In this document: piece by piece, positions 10,871-21,910 of the stretch
Numbering within the stretch: position 1 is the first letter of the stretch
Layout: each line of letters starts with the position of its first letter
Source of the DNA: Armigeres subalbatus
Taxonomy: Eukaryota; Arthropoda; Insecta; Diptera; Culicidae
Direction of reading: 5' to 3'
Assembly (NCBI RefSeq): GCF_024139115.2
Contig: NC_085140.1
Coordinates: 459,451,506-459,515,505 of the forward strand
DNA length: 64,000 nt
Program-made: the position numbers and the translations under genes
Notes under the pieces: generated by a model
What the model saw: the letters and a program-made list of their open reading frames with translations, nothing else
Told to the model about the DNA's origin: nothing
Database searches by the model: none

Positions 10871-11810
10871 CAAAATGGAATTATTCCTTCTGTACCACTC
10901 CTCCGAACCGAACTCTTTTGGACTTCCCAACGGATTTTCATTAAGAAAATTGCGTAAATATTATCAATTAATATTTATGTAACAATGTTACAGTAACATA
11001 CATACTGATAAGAACATTATTTTGGGCTTTTCAGTAGAATATCTTCAGTTGTCATAAGACGAGATAGTATTATCCCATTCCACCACTTGATAATAGCTTT
11101 ACAGCAACTTCAAGAATACAAATTTCGACCTCAACAGCGGCCTTGCCTTGACTTGTCTTCAGTATTACATACTTGACTCTACTTTCACCGACGTTTTTAT
11201 AATTGCAACCTCGATATTCGATGTTGGCAAAAGTTCATGGTTTTTGAATAATTTTCTGATTCCTGTACCTTCTAAACTACATACAGACAAATACAGACAT
11301 TTTGCTGAGATTGATACAGACTTATAAAAACTGTATCTGGTATCCCTGCTCGATGGAATCGATGCCACGAGGCATCAATAATTCAATGTCTGTGCCTGGA
11401 ACCTTTCACTACATTATAAAAATAAATTGAAAAAAAACTTAGACGCTTTCGACTTCGATTCCAGACGCAGAACATTCAAAGTGTAACAAATAATGGTACA
11501 GTCTCACTTTAACATTTAACATTTTATAACTGTACGTACAAAAATTAACCTGGGATTAGCTACTACTTGTTAAGATGTAATAATCAACTTCGTGTATCTC
11601 GGCTTCGGTCCATCGTCAATCATCGAGTTCCGTTCAGACTGGCAGTCGTTCTCACTTTCATCCTTAATGGAAGGAAAACATACAATTCCTGGCGGAAACC
11701 TCTGTCTTAACTTCAGCATTGGTGCATTGGTCGTATCCACAAATGGTTACGTTTCCTGAACATTTTTGAACCAAGTGCTGGATTAGCAGCTCGACGATTC
11801 TTACTTCTCA
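10871..11810. other. Unassigned spacer
   Basis: AT-rich sequence with scattered remnants of the ggaagccc/gggcttcc minisatellite at its start. No coding pattern, tRNA or repeat boundary was recognised. Confidence 0.4.
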
Positions 11811-12490
11811 CTCCTCATATCTCACTTTTTACTTCTCACTGCGAAAACGGAGAAGTGCGAAATGAGATATGACAAATCAGAAGTAAGAAATTATGAGTGA
11901 GAAGTGAGATATCTTACTTCTCACTTCTCAATCCTCATATCTTACTTTCACTTCTCACTGTGAGAAGTGAGGAGTGCGAAGTTAGAAGTAAGACGTTTCA
12001 CTTCTAATAGCTCACTCCTCGATTCTCACTTCTACCTTTCTACATTGAGAAGTGCTAAGTGAGTAGTAAGACGTCTCACTTCAATTCTCACTCTCATTTC
12101 TCACTTTTCACCTTGTACTTCTCGCTTTCTACAGTAAGAAATGAGAAATGATGAGTGAGAAGTTGTAAGTGAGATATCTCAGCTCACTCCTTATTTCTCA
12201 CTTCGCACTCCTTACAATGAGAAGTGGAAAATGAGAAGTTGGAAATTCTCACTTCTCACTCTTTATTTCTCACGCCTTTTTTCACACACATCATGTTGTA
12301 ACTTTTATTTCTTTTTCATGCAGTGATTAGTGAGAAAAATAAGTGAGAAGTGATACGTCTCACTTCTCACTTCTCACTATGAAAGTGGGAAGAACAAAGT
12401 AAGAAGGAAGACACCCCTCTTCTCATCAATCATTCTTTACTCTCACTTTTTGCAGTGAGAAGTGAGAAATGAGAAGTGACACGTCAAATG
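11811..12490. repeat. GTGAGAAGTG/CACTTCTCAC dyad repeat
   Basis: About 680 bp alternates blocks of cacttctcac with blocks of gtgagaagtg, so neighbouring blocks can pair into many small hairpins. It is the same motif family as 5756-5995. There is no coding capacity. Confidence 0.85.
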
Positions 12491-12772
12491 ACCAATTTGG
12501 CTTAGTGAAACATTCGGCGGAATGATCTTTTAGGCCAAATGAACTATTCGGTCGTATGGCCCGATTCGGCCAAACGGTCCTTCCCTCTGCTGAAGAGTGT
12601 ATGGAATATTTTTTTGGATTCGAACTCCCTTTACAGATCGTCAGGAATCGCTTGTTCTTATACTCCCCATTGTTGTCGCACCGGAGCCGGGAATAGGAAA
12701 AAAACGAGTTGGAGAAAAATATAGTTTATCCGTACTGATTATTTGGCCAAAAAAGTCGTTGAGACAAATAGG
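12491..12772. repeat. Degenerate ~21-bp ttggccgaaaat minisatellite, left part
   Basis: Units related to catttggccgaaaatgtcg are clear at both ends and decayed in the middle. The same minisatellite continues at 13765-13975, beyond the composite SINE insertion. Confidence 0.65.
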
Positions 12773-13339
12773 TGTTTTAGCTGAAAATGCCGTTTGAGCT
12801 TGAGCTTGAGCTTGATTGACTGCTCGTAGTTGCTACTCCATTATGACCAGATCAGCTGTTCTTGCACAGGGAACCAACAGATGTTTGCTTGGGACTAGCA
12901 CACATCTTCAATGTACAAGTACTGGTGATCTCATTTGTTAGGTCATACTGGCGCCTGCCACGTCAGAATGCAAGTCAATGTAGGGAAGGGGAGGAAATGA
13001 TGATGCAATCACTCGCCCACTGCAAGCCGAATATACCTCTGCACTTGCCACGAGTTCATGCGGAATTTGTTGGAATTTCTGGGTTAGGTTGGAGGCAGAG
13101 GTCCGTCTTGGTTAACGAGCTGCCAATGTGATAGATAGGAGAAGGTAACTGATGGAATTTCTAATTGGATGTAGGAAACGAGCTCTATAGTTCATTTCCA
13201 ATTCTAGCAGATTACTGTTAGAATACTCAAGTTGAAGGTATAGGAATAGTAATGGAAACGGTATGGAAGTCCATTTCCAGTTCTAGCGATTGCTAAAACA
13301 TGAGAAATAAAGAGAAAGATACAAAGTAGGAGAATGGAA

Positions 13340-13410
13340 CGGACCTGGGATTGAACCCACGACCTCCTGCGTATGAGGCAGAAGCAGTAGCCATATGACT
13401 ACCAAGTCCG
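13340..13410 (-). other. tRNA-like head of the SINE (CAT anticodon-like loop)
   Basis: The minus strand can form a perfect 7-bp acceptor stem (CGGACTT with AGGTCCG). It also has a 5-bp anticodon stem around a 7-nt loop CTCATAC, and a B-box-like gggttcaatcc. The loop would read CAT (Met-like). The T stem is imperfect, so this is more likely the promoter head of the SINE than a working tRNA gene. Confidence 0.6.
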
Positions 13411-13434
13411 CTTCTAAACAAGAGAGATCAGGCA

Positions 13435-13735
13435 CTGAACTGATTAATTTTATTACCGGCCGCGCAATGCAGAACACAATAATTCGGCCGACCGCGCGAT
13501 CGTTCTGCTGTCCGAAACATGAGAGATCACGCACAGAACAGATTAATTCTATTACCGGCCGCGCAATGCAGAACAGAATAATTCGGCCGACCACGCGATC
13601 GTTCTGCTGTCCGAACCATGAGAGATCACGCACTGAACTGATTAATTTTATTACCGGCCGCGCAATGCAGAACACAATAATTCGGCCGACCGCGCGATCG
13701 TTCTGCTGTCCGAAACATGAGAGATCACGCACTGA
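13435..13735. repeat. Three tandem 99-bp units
   Basis: The anchor gattaatt occurs at 13442, 13541 and 13640, exactly 99 bp apart, and the copies are nearly identical. Units are GC-rich with cggccg and gcgcgatcg palindromes and complementary gcagaac/gttctgc arms. Because 99 is divisible by three, open frames persist on both strands with a 33-residue repeat. They are period artefacts rather than genes. Confidence 0.9.
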
Positions 13736-13764
13736 ACTCATGTTTTAGCTGAAAATGCCGTTTG

Positions 13765-13975
13765 GTCGAAGAAGTCGTTTAGCAGAAAAGGATTTGGCCA
13801 AACCGATCATTTGGCCGAAAAAGTCGTTTAGCCGAAAATGTAATTTGGCCGAAAATGTTATTTTGCCGAAAATGTCATTTGGTTGAAATAGTCGTTTGGC
13901 AGAATGAACCATTAGGCCGAACGGGTCATGTGGACGAAAATCTCGTTTAGCCAAACAGATCATACAATCGTCATT
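13765..13975. repeat. ~21-bp ttggccgaaaatgtc minisatellite, right part
   Basis: About ten units of the form catttggccgaaaatgtcg. It continues the array at 12491-12772, which the composite SINE splits. Confidence 0.8.
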
Positions 13976-14144
13976 TGTTTCCTGACACCATTTAACTTAA
14001 CAGCAGTTCATCGAATCGGTGATTTTCTAGCAGTTCTATATAAGAACCTACCAAAACCTGTATAAGAGCTGGGCATATGCGAAAATGCTAGATTCTCATA
14101 CAAATATTATATGAGACCTTACCATTTTGCAAGCTTTCCTTTAC

Positions 14145-14890
14145 AATGTTCTGAAAACTCAGATGTGAATAAGGACTGTTCAGTTTATAAAGAGGACACA
14201 TTGTATTGTCGACGTTTTTTTAAACCATCAATCATTTTAGAAATTTGTTTTGTTTCGTTGAATATATTATTTGATTTTTGAGACACGAAATACAATTATC
14301 AACGAAACAATTCTAACTCATAAATTTGCGATATTTATAACAATCTCAATTTGTTGGATTTTCAACAGCTAAAGCTGTTTATATTCCGTTTTTGGGCTGC
14401 CACAGGCTCTAATGTTTCTGGATTTCGACAAACCAATGACAGTGTGTTTCTTTCTGATATTCTTGATGATTTTGTTGAAACATCCCGATTTACATTTTTC
14501 ATTACAACTGCCAACTTAGCTTATAAAAAAATGTGTTGGGAAGCCTATGTTTTCGCGAAATTCGAGAAACTTTGACAATAGGCGTCATTTTGTTGGATTT
14601 AAAATGTTTTTCCACTTTTCAAAAAATTACATTTGATTGTCAGTGTATTATGATACATATATGATAAAGCAAAATCAAATCAAATCAAAATCAAATATCA
14701 AAACTGACCAATCTGTCTGTTTTATATCGTCATGTGAAAGTGTCCTCTCAATAAACTGAACAGTTCTTATGTACATTATGTGGAAGATTCTGATTTGAAA
14801 AATGTATTGGAGGTAAATACTTTCCATCGATGGCACTAGAACCCACGACCCTCAGTACACTAGACTGGTTCTTAAACAAACTAAGCTACA
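14145..14890 (-). mobile_element. tRNA-like dispersed repeat interrupted by a TIR element
   Basis: The minus strand at 14771-14890 contains a tRNA-like stretch with accagtctagtgtact and a B-box-like gtgggttctag, then tttttcaaatca and cttccacataatgta. The same string occurs on the plus strand at 52355-52500. The tail of the repeat reappears at 14145-14169 beyond an inserted element (14172-14767). The copy at 52.4 kb lacks the insertion and serves as an empty-site reference. Confidence 0.7.
14172..14767. mobile_element. TIR element with TA duplication (Tc1/mariner-like MITE)
   Basis: Inverted ends of about 28 bp (starting aggactgttcagtttat at the left; the right end is its near-exact inverse) are flanked by TA at 14170-14171 and 14768-14769. 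The 596-bp interior has no transposase similarity. It interrupts the tRNA-like repeat described at 14145-14890. Confidence 0.82.
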
Positions 14891-15029
14891 AAGAACCCCT
14901 GTTCTTTGAGCTTTTATTACAATATTTGTTTGTGAACTTACATTTTTTGTATAAAAATCTAACAATTTTGCATGCAGGTTTTGTTAGGTTCTTATACAGA
15001 ATTGTTAAAAAAAAATTTAACAGTGGTTA

Positions 15030-15480
15030 GTTGGGTGTTGCTTCAGGCTGTTTTCTGTGACCGAAATGGCGGTACCATAGAATTCTTCCGAATCACGACA
15101 TGAAGGCATTGCCCGCACTTTGTCGGATCCAATATCTTGCATCATGTGGCTCGTAACGCCGGAATCAATAATCCATTGAATCGGTTGTCCCTTACGACAC
15201 AGATTCTCTTATTTGTATCCGCTACGTTTATTTTCGATTCGTGGTTTTCCTTCTTACTCCTCTGCTTTCTCCTGTCCGGGCCACTTGTTTGTGTCTTTCC
15301 TTCTTGCATTCAGAACAAATTAACTGGCTTGGTCTTGGTCAGTTAGAATTCTACAAACCCGATCGATAGGTTTCTTCGGGCACCGTCCCGAGTACCGACT
15401 TCCGAATACGCTGGGGCCAAGCGTCAGTAGGAGATAGCGAACCATGTCCAAATCCTCCGGAAAGGCACCAGTCGAATATT
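15030..15480 (-). pseudogene. Copia Gag-protease relic
   Basis: On the minus strand a Gag-like segment (FPEDLDMVRYLLLTLG) is followed by a decayed zinc knuckle (SECKKERH, final Cys lost). Next comes the protease motif IDSGVTSHMM at about 15140-15173, the aspartic protease active site of Ty1/copia polyproteins. Frames shift several times. Integrase, RT and LTRs were not found nearby, so this is a fragment. Confidence 0.75.
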
Positions 15481-15511
15481 CACATGAATCATGAATCCTC
15501 CACAGCAGCTA

Positions 15512-15866
15512 GGGTGCCAATGAAAATGACATTTTCGATGTGATGAAATTTTTTTTCCAAAATTGTTCTAATAGAAAAAAACGATTTTTTATTTTTTTTT
15601 AAATAACATCATATATCGACGTTTCTTGCATTTTTAAGTCATTTGGCATCAAAAACAAAAATTCGATTTTTTTACTTTTCCTTTGGTCCCCATGGTTTTC
15701 ATGGGTAAAAATTTCAAAACTTTGAGGAATTTTAGGCACCCCTAAATCATGTCTGATTGAGCTCAAATTTTGCATGGGGTCATATTTTAGGGTAATGAAA
15801 CTTGTGAGCAATGTCGTTTTTTGGAATGCTACGACATTTTTTTTCCTATACATTCCATTGGCACCC
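15512..15866. mobile_element. 355-bp MITE, TIR gggtgccaatg, TA duplication
   Basis: Inverted ends (gggtgccaatg at the left, cattggcaccc at the right) are flanked by TA at 15510-15511 and 15867-15868. A cag/cag flank is also present, so the superfamily (Tc1/mariner versus a 3-bp-duplicating one) is not certain. The interior is T/A-rich and non-coding. It separates the copia relic from the coding-like fragment at 15891. Confidence 0.75.
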
Positions 15867-15890
15867 TAGCAGAAACATACAACAGCAAAC

Positions 15891-16028
15891 CTACTTCACG
15901 CGCTTCTTCAGCTTGATCGTCTTCACGGCCTTCACCTTGTTCGTGTCGTCCTCCTGAACAATCAGCTCCTTCACTTCTGCAGCACATATCTGGATGCACT
16001 TTTCCGATTTACATTTTGGTTTTATGGT
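15891..16028 (-). CDS. Unidentified coding fragment, 3' end with stop
   Basis: The minus strand reads an uninterrupted frame that includes IQICAAEVKELIVQEDDT and ends in KTIKLKKRVK and a TAG stop. Third codon positions are mostly G or C (cag gag gac gac acg aac aag gtg), the bias of expressed Aedes genes and unlike the AT-rich surroundings. The protein was not recognised; its Lys-rich basic C-terminus is the only functional hint. There is no start, and upstream it is cut by the foldback element at 16044. It may be a last exon, a retropseudogene or part of a transposon protein. Confidence 0.4.
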   Translation of the reverse strand, partial: TIKPKCKSEKCIQICAAEVKELIVQEDDTNKVKAVKTIKLKKRVK

Positions 16029-16043
16029 GGTTATATAAGTTTC

Positions 16044-16467
16044 ATGAGTCACCCTCTTATTCCGTTAAATTTGACGTTCTACTACTCTAGACAAAACTTC
16101 AGCCTACATTTTGGAGGTACTAAACTTATTTATAAGAAAATTTGGATGGAAAAATGTATGGAGAAGCATTTATATTCAATTATTTGAAGCTAGATGGCAT
16201 CATTTACGATGAAAAGCCAGAAAACTCATACAGTTTCTTCCAGAAATAATTATGCTACATAATTACTTTGCGGGCTATACGCTAATCTTTCCCAACTTTC
16301 AGCATAACAATCTGAATTAAATTATACAAAAACAAAATGAGAATCCTATTTCCTCGTCGTAAATGGTTCATCTAGCTTCAAATGAATATATTTCGATGGT
16401 TTGACTGAAATTTTGTCCAGAGCACCAGGGCATCAAATAGAACGGAATAAGAAGACGGCTCATCAAA
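16044..16467. mobile_element. Foldback MITE with arms of about 170 bp
   Basis: The two halves are imperfect inverted copies. Matching landmarks are cttattccgtt and aacggaataag at the ends, and gaagctagatg (about 16184) and catctagcttc (about 16370) near the centre. The transcript would form a long hairpin. No coding capacity; target duplication unclear. Confidence 0.7.
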
Positions 16468-18045
16468 CAATTCAAAAGTGAGCCACCTTAGTGTGCAAGT
16501 TATTAATTCAAAGAGAAGTAACCCTATTTGATTATTCCACTATATGACTGTCTTGGAACAAAACCGTTGAAATCGTTGTGATATCGGTTTCATACATTTA
16601 ACTCGCTAGCATTGGGACACATGATTAACCGTGTGAGTCATAAAAAAATCGTTAGAAATCTCAACGGATTTTCCTCCGTAACATTTTTTTTCTACACCGT
16701 CCCATGCAACGATCAAAAAAGTTCGTTACAAATTTTTCGCGTTTTTTCCGAAAACTAAATCTATTCTCTTCTCCAAATCCTTTTGGTGTCACCTTCTCCC
16801 TTTTATTTCAAACACCAAATCAAATTTCCCGAACCTCTGCTGAATCAAATTTAAATACCCTGTCAGAGATTGCGACAACCGATTGGGATTGCATTCTTTT
16901 TTGAAAAATGTACCCAGGCACATACCAATAAATCAAATTACTTCAATCCATAATTAAACATCCTCTCCGGTAAAAAAAGCTGACAAAAAACTCGTTAAAA
17001 ATGTTGAGCGTTGGATTTGTGCCATCTAAATAAATAACTTGGCAAATTTTCTATACTCTCCTTACCGGTGATTGCACAAGAAAACTCCAACGACCGTAAG
17101 AACCGAAGAAGAAAAACTTCTTTTCATACACCAAACCGTGAGAAAAACTTGTGCTACCAAATTTGGTTTTATTTTTTCGAAAATCCGTCTCCCTAAATGC
17201 ATTATTAGATTTTTCGTTTTGCCTTGTCTCAGCTTTTTTTTAAGCAAAATCGATGTATGCAATACGCATTTACATTCTGTGAAACTCATACCAACATACG
17301 AATCCCTATCCCGAACGCCTCACTTGCTTCCAGTTCCTATTCCACCGCCAATTTCGAAAAGTTTTTTGATGTTGAAACGCAAAAAAAACTCACCTATAAT
17401 AGAAAAAAAAGGTGTAGGGTAGACACAAAAACGCGCCAGCACGACGACCCTCCGAAGATAAAGGATCCTTGCGTGTGCATCGTCTAGCCAAGGATCCAGC
17501 ATCCTAATTTCGTCTGGCCTGCATCTCGGAGGTATACAAGGAGGAATAATAGTGCCAAAATCAAGGTATGCGCTTACCTTTGTGCTCCTTTCGGAGGAGA
17601 GAACAAAGAAGCAAAATCGGAATTTCGACAATCGATCGAAACGCATTACGTTACGCAATTTCGGGAAAGGGAGGATGGCAGGTTGGGCGGAGGGGTGTGC
17701 GGCGGATTGAGGGAAAAATTCGTTTTTTCAGTTTCACGCTTTCGGATACTGATTTAAATTTATGCTTCGGTGAAGTTTGAATTTTTTTGCGTGGAAAAAG
17801 GGTCACAGGTTTTTTTGAAAAATGAATTCGTTCGTTTTTTCCATTGTACGGATAACAATTTTTGAAGCTGTCAAATAATCTACCAAGCCAGTAATTTTGT
17901 ATAGATAATCACCCAGACATAACAATTGATAATTCTACAAAGTTTCGAACGACCGCATTCTGAAAACTGTAAATTGGATTTATGGTCAGGCAAATTACAG
18001 TTTAAAAAAAATATTCATTCCAATTTATTCCAATTTAATATTAAT
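16468..18045. other. Unassigned spacer with a GC-richer patch
   Basis: Mostly AT-rich with many homopolymers. 17430-17720 is richer in G and C, with several Arg-rich open stretches on both strands. No motif, domain or splice pair was convincing, and the patch could be an unrecognised exon or promoter. Confidence 0.35.
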
Positions 18046-18057
18046 AGTGATTTTGTT

Positions 18058-18354
18058 GTAAGGGGCCCTCCTTTGCCGTGCGGTAAGACGCGCGGCTACA
18101 AAGCAAGACCAGGCTGAGGGTGGCTGGGTACGATTCCCGGTGCCGGTCTAGGCAATTTTCGGATTGGAAATTGTCTCTACTTCCCTGGGCATAAAAGTAT
18201 CATCGTGGTAGCCTCATGATATGCGAATGCAAAAATGGTAACCAGGCTTAGAAACCTCGCAGTTTATAACTGTGGAAGTGCTTAATGAACACTAAGCTGC
18301 GAGGCGGCTCTGTCCCAGTGTGAGGATGTAATGCCAATAAGAAGAAGAAGAAGA
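18058..18354 (+). mobile_element. Feilai-type SINE
   Basis: A full-length tRNA-derived SINE begins ggggccctcctttgccgtgc, with A-box-like gccgtgcggtaagacg and a B box close to ggttcgattcc (here ggtacgattcc). The body ends in a gaa/aga tandem tail. A 12-bp target duplication, agtgattttgtt, flanks it at 18046-18057 and 18355-18366. The sequence matches my memory of Feilai, described from Aedes aegypti, and is the best single taxonomic marker in the window. Little decay is visible, suggesting fairly recent insertion. Confidence 0.9.
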
Positions 18355-18366
18355 AGTGATTTTGTT

Positions 18367-20000
18367 TCTGCCTGAACATAAATTTCAAGAGAAGATGTTG
18401 ATAGAACGCAAAATTTTTAATGTCTTATTCCATTTGGTTTCATCCGTTGACCGTAAATCCAATATCAGTATCAGCCGATGCTCTGTAGAGAAAATTCCAA
18501 CATCTTTGATTGGTATTCGAGAACCCATTTATGGGCTATGGAAAAGAGTTCTCTCGACTACTTTGGAGCCCACACAGCCAGAATACATGCATGTAACAAC
18601 ATTTTGCATTGGCTCAATTTGCCATCTAAATTTGAAATGATGTTGCAGAGTATTAAGGACGAATAAAATTGAAACAAGACAAAAACAGCTTCTGGGGATT
18701 CACATTTGAGTCTTCTGATCCTTGATTGTATCATCCCCAATTAGATCGATACTAATGATAATAAGTTGAATTTGTAATTTGAACTATATCCTATTGTAGT
18801 TACTTTCAATACTAAATAATTAGATACGACCTAGTCGTCAGGTTAAACAATATTACGTATGCCGAATTTGCGGAAAACAGCCTCCCTTATTTGCACGACT
18901 TCGGTGTGCAACTGGAACAATACCCTAAGGAGAAAGCTTTAGAGAAGGAATTGATCCTGCGTGAGAAACAAACTTTGGACTTTGAAAAATAATGCCAGAT
19001 GAACGGTGACTGGAGGAAAAGGAATATCGTGAGGACAAATTGTAATAGGTGAGCGAACTGAAAAAAAATGGGAAGTTTTCCCGTGTCCACCAAGAATCAG
19101 GATCAGTTGCGGGTTCGTCGAAGCAAGTGGTGCCAAGAAATATGCAAGATATGAATAAAGATGAAGTCGAAAAGGAAGACGAGGATCAATTAAGGCAAAT
19201 GAAGAAAGCTGAAGGTGACTGGGCTGGATAGGCGGATTGGAAAATCAGAAAGTTTTTTATCTATTCATGACCTTCAAAGGAATGAATGCAATAATTCCGC
19301 GACGCCGATCCACGCCACCACCGTTGGCTACAATGGCTTTCGGTGTGATGCTGCAAAGCTGTTGTATAGTTCTATTCGCACCTCTTGCTGAATCTATACC
19401 GTTCCCATAGGTGAAAAGATTTGGTCTGACTTTGACAGTAGTTGACAGACATGCCTTCACAGATGTTCAAATGTAGCAGTTGAGGTCTTATTGATTTCAA
19501 ATGCTCAAACAGTTGTACTGTGCACAAAGCTGTATAACTTGCCCACAGACGGTCTGACTTTACTTCGACCCAACCAAATGTCCTAATGGTGGAGTCAAAG
19601 TTGTACAACATGTCGGAGCATGTATGGGGCCCCTTAGAACTGAACAAATTCAAATATCCAGTTTTTAAAACGAAATCGGATTAATTTTAATTTTAATTAA
19701 AACGAAAATTAAAACGGATTTAACGCAGCAACCCGCTACGTTGATCGATTTATTGACATACCATAAATCAAAACAACAAATTGCAGACGTGAAATTGGAT
19801 ATAAATCGGTAAATATCATTATATTACTTTATCATTGCATCACCTTTGTACCAATAGTCGCGGTAGTGTTCCTATAGTTGCGAGCTTCATAAGAAAACAA
19901 TGAGATTCGCAACTATAGGGACGCAAATTAAACATTACCGCAACTTTGGGAACAGTGTACTCTTACTTGGAGGACTCATTTTAGGTGAAACATTCACATC
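18367..20000. other. Spacer with a weak Gag-like stretch
   Basis: Between about 18870 and 19230 the plus strand carries short charged stretches (LEKELILREKQ, GSSKQVVPRNMQDMNKDEVE) resembling coiled-coil Gag regions of BEL/Pao elements, broken by stops. This assignment is weak. The rest, including 19257-19653, shows no recognisable gene. Confidence 0.3.
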
Positions 20001-20089
20001 CTGGAGGAACCGATGTATTTTCACAACAAAGAGGAGTGAAAGATGTTTGGAAATAATCCGTAAGATTAGTGCAATGAAGTATCTTTAAA

Positions 20090-20225
20090 TTATAAACTAT
20101 TGAATAGTGTTGAGGCGTGCTTAGTTCCTCAACTATTGGATCATTTACCCTATGAGTTATCGTATTTTTATATTAGTCACACAGGATCGATTTTAAGTAC
20201 GTGGTCAGATGATCAATACCCCTAG
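20090..20225. repeat. Direct repeat R1, possible LTR fragment
   Basis: This ~135-bp segment, including tgttgaggcgtgcttagttc and gatgatcaatacccctag, is repeated almost exactly at 25146-25280. The second copy abuts the 3' end of the gypsy relic (minus strand), so both may be LTR sequence: one attached, one solo or part of a related insertion. Confidence 0.65.
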
Positions 20226-20454
20226 GTATCAGGTATCAGAACGTCGGCTCAGGAGGCACGTTCCCCTCAATTTGGGATATTTGTGCCATCGCCTTCACTG
20301 GCCTTTCTCATTATTTACCTGACGGAACAGGAAGTGAAAAGGGGAAAGGAGGAGGAAGTGAAGTTCGAAAGGAGAATGGAACCATTTATAGGAAAGCCAA
20401 TTATGAAGACTCACACGCATTCAGCTAGGGACTAAAGAGAGGTGTCACAAAAAC

Positions 20455-20990
20455 ACAGAGGACGTAACAATGGACGAACGTCAAAGACGAAACACAGAGT
20501 GCACTGTGAAAAACGCATAATGCAAATCCATTTAGGTGACAATCACAAAGTACATTGTAAAAATCGCATAATGCGAATCCATATAGGTGGCAATTTGTTA
20601 AAAACTAAGTAAAACACATATTCATAACCCCACTCTTATTTAACCTCACGTTGAGATTCAACAAGAGTAGCCGAAGCCGAACGTCAAGGACGAGACACAG
20701 AGTACACTGTGAAAAACGCATAATGCGAATCCATATAGGTAACACACAAAGTATATTGTAAAAAAAAACGCATAATGCGTATCCATATAGGTGACAATTT
20801 GTTGAAATATAAACTAAGGTAAAAAAAAAACATTATCATAACCCCACCCTTATTCAACCTCAAGTTGAGATTAAACAAGAGTAGCTGAAGCCGAACGTCA
20901 AAGACGAAACACAGAGTACACTTTGAAAAACGCATAGTGCGAATCCATACAGGTGAAAATTTGTTAAGAAAAAACTAAGTAAAAAACCCA
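20455..20990. repeat. ~200-bp tandem repeat array, left part
   Basis: Units contain cacagagtacactgtgaaaa, cgcataatgcgaatccata and a Thr/Asn-codon-like attcataaccccac stretch. Anchors fall at about 20491, 20695 and 20911 (204- and 216-bp spacing). The array resumes at 23903 beyond a composite insertion. Confidence 0.85.
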
Positions 20991-21910
20991 GATTAATCCA
21001 CCTAGCGGTGATGGTGCCTTTCTCGACCTTCGTAAAATGTGTGTGCTTGAAAATAGATGAGCTAGTAGCTAGGAGTAAAAAAGACAAATTTCTTTGTCCG
21101 TTCTATGAAAATCAGATTATTTATGGCAAAGATATTGTAGATCCAGTTGAAAACCGAAAATAATATTTTGTCCCATTCCCGGATGTCGCGACTGCATCGC
21201 GAGTGGTGCCCGACTATGGCACAGTTGCGCACTACTCGCGATGCAGTTGCAACATCCGGAAATGCGAGAAAATGCGATTGTCGCGAAACCTCGGTTCTGG
21301 TTTTCAGCTTGATCTACAATATGCTAATAAGAAGTTCGACATTTTTGTTTCCTTTTCCAATCTTTTGACGTACATACCCCTGTTTTATTTTACCCAGTCA
21401 TATATTTTAAGGATATCACTTTTGGATGTAAATGGAACTGGAGCTCCGACTACACAAAAAAAAAAACGAAAATGTCATTCCCATCAAGCGAGCGGAGGGC
21501 AATATTTGTTATGATATAAATCTCATGACCGTCTTTCTACCAAACTCCCGTATGAAGAGGAAGGGAAGTGTATCAGTGTGGAAGCATCCGATAGTTCGTT
21601 TTCGGAAAGAAATTATAGCCTTTCGGTACAACTTTGTTGCACAAGAAAGGCAAAAAGTATTTTGGCCATAATTTCAAAGGTAATAGTCCAATCTGGCCAA
21701 CTTTCTAAATAGAACAGGATTCCGTGTTTAATGCAATTTGTTGTGAGTAAATCGGTTGAGGGTAAGTCCATTAAAAGTCAGCTAGACTTTTTTACTCGCT
21801 TTTTTATAACACATAGTATATTTTGGCCATAATTTCTGTGCCCATGGTCCAAATTTTCAATAGAAAACAATACGACAGGATTCCGCGTCGAATGAAACTT
21901 GTTGGAATTA

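Larger units (their letters stand above)
12797..13740 (-). mobile_element. Composite tRNA-derived SINE with 99-bp repeats, flanked by 24-bp duplications
   Basis: The insertion lies between two perfect 24-bp copies (starting tgttttagctgaaaatgcc) at 12773-12796 and 13741-13764, best read as a target-site duplication. On the minus strand it has three 99-bp tandem units, a tRNA-like head (13340-13410), about 540 bp of body, and a short caagct tandem 3' tail at 12797-12815. This order of head, body and simple-repeat tail is typical of SINEs; the tandem units upstream of the tRNA head are not. Because the host is itself a minisatellite, the 24-bp repeat could be array periodicity, but the array elsewhere is too degenerate to give a perfect match easily. 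Confidence 0.7.

Noticed and set aside
13340..13410. Functional tRNA-Met gene
   Set aside because: The acceptor and anticodon stems pair, but the T arm does not, and the sequence continues into a SINE body with a simple-repeat tail.
13283..13748. 152- and 117-codon frames with 33-residue repeats on both strands
   Set aside because: The 99-bp unit is a multiple of three and lacks stops on both strands by chance; no start context or homology.
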